Shown here in pieces: positions 59,894-64,000 of a stretch of 64,000 nt of DNA. Positions within the stretch are counted from its first letter, which is position 1. Each line of letters opens with the position of its first letter. The translations under genes were made by a program, and so were the position numbers. Source of the DNA: Plantago ovata (taxonomy: Eukaryota > Streptophyta > Magnoliopsida > Lamiales > Plantaginaceae); contig CM051455.1 in NCBI GenBank assembly GCA_028274465.1, positions 109,986,261 through 110,050,260 on the forward strand, given 5' to 3'. A model generated the notes under the pieces. The model made no database searches and was not told the DNA's origin. It was given only the letters and a program-made list of their open reading frames with translations.

Positions 59894-60260
59894 TTCTGAT
59901 TTCCCGTATCAGTAAATTCTTTTGCACTTGAGACATCCTTTGGTAAAATCTGAGAGATGAGCTTTTGCTCTTTTTCTGAGTTCCCGTCTCAGAAAATTCC
60001 TTTGATACTTGAATACCTGTTTCAGTATCCTTTGATTGTCTGAGTACCCGTCTCAGCAATTCTTAAGTTCTTTCACTTTACTGAGTGCCTGTCTCAGCAA
60101 ATGGTCAAGTTTCCTAACAAATACCTGTTTTGAAGGAATTACTTGCTGAATGCCTGTTTCAGCAATCATGTTGTGACTTATCATTTCTTAGAAGAAATCA
60201 GTGAGTTGGTATTTTGGACAGGAATACTTTGGCTTGCTGAATACCTGTTTCAGCATTCTG
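59894..60260. repeat. Seven short hairpins in the SIRE pol-env spacer
   Basis: Seven palindromes share the loop TACCTGT or TCCCGT: near 59894, 59977, 60015, 60038, 60081, 60144 and 60234. The best have 7-bp arms (TTGCTGA-ATACCTGT-TTCAGCA); others have 4-5-bp arms (CTGAG-TACCCGT-CTCAG). They fill the non-coding stretch 59724-60273 just downstream of pol in the sense of the element. Confidence 0.75.
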
Positions 60261-60273
60261 CCAAGTGTATCCT

Positions 60274-63200
60274 TTATTGAGGTAGTTCAATCAATCCAAG
60301 GTTATACCTTAGCATTGCGAACCTATTATCCGGTAGGGGCTTGGTAAAGATGTCAGCAAGCTGATCTTCAGTACCTACTTTCACAACCTCAATATCACCT
60401 TTTTCCACATGATCTCTAATGAAATGATGTCTAATATCAATGTGCATGGTCCTAGAGTGAAACTTAGGATTTTGCGTAATTGCAATAGCACTTGTATTAT
60501 CACAAAAGATTGGTGTTTTCTTTGAAGAAATACCATAATCTCTTAATTGTTGTTGAATCCATAGGATTTGAGCTGTGCAACAACCAGCTGCAATGTATTT
60601 AGATTCAGTAGATGAATTGGCGACACACGTTTGCTTCTTGCTGAACCATGATATTAATCTAGTACCCAAAAACTGACAAGTTCCAGAGGTACTTTTTCTA
60701 TCAAGAGTTGATCCACCATGATCAGCATCAGAATAGCCAACCAATTCAAGTCCAGAATCTTTAGGATACCATAATCCAACATTGACTGTACCTTTAACAT
60801 ATTTCAGTATTTTAATTGCCTTTTTGTAGTGTGATTCTCTTGGATCAGATTGGAATCTTGCACACACACAAACAGCATACTGAATGTCAGGTCTACTTGC
60901 TGTTAGATACAACAAGGAACCAATGAGCTTCCTATACTTGTGTTCTTCAACACTTTTGTCCTCTTTAGTATAGCCCAATTTGGTACCAACACTCATAGGG
61001 ATCTTTTCAGGTTTCTCATCCTCTTTGATCCTAAACTTTATGAGCATTTCATTCGCATACTTTGCTTGATTTATGAATATTCCATCTTTGAGTTGCTTGA
61101 CTTGCAACCCTAGGAAATAATTCAATTTTCCCATCATACTCATTTCAAACTTATTAGTCATGAGTTTGGCAAAATCATCACAAAGTTGCTTGTCCTTAGA
61201 TCCAAAAATGATGTCATCCACATAAATTTGAACTAAGATTAATTTACCATCATGGTTCATGGTAAAAAGAGTTTTGTCAACTTCACCTTTCTTGAAACCA
61301 TTTTCCAGCAAGAATTTAGCCAAGGTATCATACCATGCTCTTGGTGCTTGCTTTAGACCATATACAGCTTTCTGAAGCTTGTATACCATCTTGATTTCTG
61401 AGGGAAGTTCAAAGCCAGGGAGTTGTTCTAGGTAGACTTCTTCAGCAAGTTCACCATTTAAGAATGCACTCTTAACATCCATTTGGTAAACAATGAAGTC
61501 ATTGTGAGCAGCAAAGGCCAAGAAAAGCCTAATTGCATCCAATCTTGCAACTGGAGCGTAAGACTCATCATAGTCCAATCCTTCAGTCTGACAGTAACCT
61601 TGAGCAACTAAGCGTGCTTTATTTCTTGTTACTTCACCAGACTCGCTCAGCTTATTTCTGAACACCCACTTTGTACCAATAGCTTTCTTATCTTCAGCAA
61701 GTGGCACAAGTTTCCAGACTTTGTTTCTTTCAAATTGATCCAATTCTTCTTGCATTGCCTTTATCCATTGAGAATGCTTCAAAGCTTCTTCTATGGTTTT
61801 AGGTTCAATTTCTGATACAAAGCAAAAGAATAGAGATTCTACTTCTACGACAGTTGCTTCTTCAGCAAGTCCTTGAGTAGCTTTGGATCTAGTCACTTGG
61901 CGTTTATTAATATCGCCAATCATATCCGTAGAAGGATGATCTCTAATCCATTTATTAACAGGTTTCCTGTTTGTTGGATCAGGATATGTTTGCTCATCAG
62001 CATGTGACTCTTCAGTATGTACTTGTTCAGTACTACTGGGAATTTGTGTTTCTGCTGAGATTTGTTCGTCAGCAACTGCTTGTTCAGCATTGCTGGATTG
62101 AGGTATTTCATCAGCAGGCACTGGAGATTGCGTAATTTCAGCAACTTCCGGAGCAACTGCATCTTTTGCTGGAAATTCTTTGTCATGAACTATTTTTATC
62201 TTGTCATGACTTGGGGAAGGAGAGTCATTGTCAGAATCATCATTTAGTTCAATTGACTTAATTTGCCTAGCATCAGATTCAGTTCTTTGCTCATGTATGA
62301 TTAGCTTTTTCATACATTCTGATATTTCTTCTTCAGCAGGCACACCTTGTGACTTTTCGTAGAATACAACATGCACAGATTCTTCAATCTTTTGTGCCTT
62401 TTTGTTGTAAACTCTATAAGCTTTACTATGCAAGGAGTAGCCAAGAAATATCGCTTCGTCTGCCTTTGGTTGAAATGTTCTTAGGTATTCTCTACCATTA
62501 TTAAGAACGAAACACTTGCAACCAAATACTCTTAGATGAGTGATGTTAGGAGGTCTACCAACAAACAATTCATAAGGAGTTTTGTTGTATTCCTTAGTAA
62601 TCAAACATCTATTCTGAGTATAGCAGGCGGTATTAATCGCTTCAACCCAGTAAGCCTCACTTATTTCAGTGTCAGCAAGCATTGTTCTTGCGGCTTCTTT
62701 CAGGGTACGATTCTTCCGTTCAGCAACACCGTTTTGCTGTGGTGTCCTTACTGAGGATAACTGATGTTGAATACCTTTTGAGGTACAATATTCAGTTATG
62801 TACTGGTTTACAAACTCAGTACCATGGTCTGTCCTTATGACTTTTACCTTGTCATTTTTCATGACTTCAAGCTTATTCAGCAAGTTAGGTATTTCAGTCT
62901 TGGTTTCAGATTTGTGCTTGATGAATACTACCCAAGTGAATCTTGAATAGTCATCTACCACGACTAGACCATACTTCTTACCAGCATAGCTTGTTGAAGA
63001 AGATTCAAACAAGTCCATGTGTAAGAGTTGTAAAGGTTTTGTAGTTGACGGTACTGCCTTGTTCTTGAAAGAAGATTTGGTTTGCTTTCCTTGCTGACAT
63101 GCATTGCAAACACCATCCTTCTTAAAAGTAACCCTAGGTAATCCAACTACAAGTGCCTTTTTAGACAGCTTATTCAGCGTCTTGAAGTTTAGATGACTTG

Positions 63201-64000
63201 TTCGTTTATGCCATAACCATGCTTTTTCAGCAAGGCAATCATGATCTGAGACAAGGCATTTTTCAACGTTTGCTGAAGACCAATCAACTGTGTACAAGCC
63301 TCCTGATCTTCTTGCAATCATTATAACCTTTTTAGTCTCAAAATCTACAAGTTTACATTCATCACTTTTAATTTCGATGAAGTATCCTTTGTCAGCAAAT
63401 TGACTCATGCTGAAAAGGTTAAACTTAAGATTTTTGACATAAAGAACTCCAGAAATGGTTATGCATCCCAACTTCACATCACCATAGCCTTTTGTAGATC
63501 CGGAGCCTCCACCAGCAAACCTTATTGTTGGACCTTTAGACCACCGTCTATAGTTTATAAGGTTATTCTTGTTGCCCGTCATGTGCTTTCCACAACCACT
63601 ATCAAAGTGCCAGATTGCATCGTTTGTCTCTGTGGCTGCAGTCTGCACAATCAAGAGCAAACAAGTTAATTATCCAATGATGGATGTCCATTAACATGTT
63701 CAAGAATGCGTCCAGTGGAAACCCAAGTCTGAAGTTTTTCAACTTTGACTTGTTTTCTACTTGCTGAGGAACTAGGAGGATTTGAGCTGAAAGACTTTTG
63801 ACTCGTGCTGGTCAAATCCACTTTCTGATGTGGTGTCTTGCTCTGTTGACCTTTTTGCTGAACATACTTTTCAGTAAGTTCTTTTCTAGCAAGGTTCCTT
63901 CTAGTCCTAGCATTGGGAGTCTTTTCAGAACTCTTAGGCTTGGTTTTCTTCATCTCTTTGAAGTATCTTTGCTGACTTTGCTTATACTCATGAAAGAGTT
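60274..64000 (-). CDS. gag-pol: Pol and end of gag of the SIRE element
   Basis: Right to left: the basic, serine- and lysine-rich end of gag (to about 63.67 kb, continuing past the window). Then protease ([12 protein letters not shown], about 63.6 kb), GAG-pre-integrase ([11 protein letters not shown], about 63.15 kb) and integrase core ([30 protein letters not shown], about 63.0-62.65 kb). A variable acidic linker (about 62.3-61.95 kb) is followed by reverse transcriptase (about 61.75-61.0 kb, catalytic YVDDIIFGS near 61.2 kb) and RNase H (about 60.75-60.35 kb, [16 protein letters not shown]). It ends [14 protein letters not shown]..., as usual in copia. Pol is open for more than 1100 codons, so this copy looks young or long-preserved. 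At most one break is suspected at the gag-pol border. Confidence 0.85.

Larger units (their letters stand above)
38472..64000 (-). mobile_element. SIRE-lineage Ty1/copia element with env-like region (right end outside window)
   Basis: On the minus strand: end of gag, pol, a hairpin-rich spacer, an env-like region, a purine tract and a 1.65-kb 3' LTR. The pol type, the G-rich stretch near the LTR edge (38505-38517), the purine tract AAAAAGGGGAAAA and the extra region after pol all match SIRE (Maximus). It inserted into unit 4 of the 2.2-kb array and is split by the Tat element at 46008-59718. It looks nearly whole in the visible part: pol is open over its length, with about one break in env and perhaps one around gag-pol. 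Confidence 0.85.

Overview
The window looks like intergenic heterochromatin of a flowering plant, probably a eudicot. It is packed with nested LTR retrotransposons (Athila-like, Tat, Tekay and SIRE lineages plus another Ty1/copia), AT-rich microsatellites, a tRNA-derived SINE-like piece and a 2.2-kb tandem repeat. I found no host protein gene that I can recognise, and I cannot name the species.

Layout. 1-4550: minus-strand, gag-only Athila-like element (copy A), inserted in a degraded minus-strand Tat element (4551-7550). 7551-9498: a second gag-only family member (copy B), abutting the Tat LTR. 9499-9546: TA microsatellite. 9547-11312: AT-rich DNA, perhaps the leader of the next element. 11313-19156: plus-strand Tekay chromovirus with a 3.25-kb 3' LTR, which carries a foldback DNA element just downstream of its TATA box. 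19157-19900: fragment of a third A/B-family copy. 19901-24299 and 34849-38471: four units of a 2.2-kb tandem repeat, split by a complete minus-strand Ty1/copia element (24300-34842, 5-bp target duplication). 38472-64000: a minus-strand SIRE element with an env-like region, running off the right edge. It is split by a young, complete minus-strand Tat element (46008-59718, 5-bp target duplication).

Relative ages follow from nesting and LTR similarity judged by eye. The SIRE element came after the tandem array and before the inner Tat element, whose LTRs differ at about 1% of sites outside a length difference. The copia LTRs differ by about 4%. The left Tat copy is older than A and B.

The most interesting biology is extra genes carried by retroelements. 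The young Tat element holds an antisense gene with what looks like its own G-box/TATA promoter, a 5'-UTR intron, GT-AG introns and a poly(A) signal. The SIRE env-like region has a well-placed TATA box upstream of its start, and three evenly spaced, intron-like segments of 72-75 bp inside its frame. Serial short hairpins occur in the copia LTRs and in the SIRE pol-env spacer. All of these calls come from reading the sequence; no search or alignment was run.
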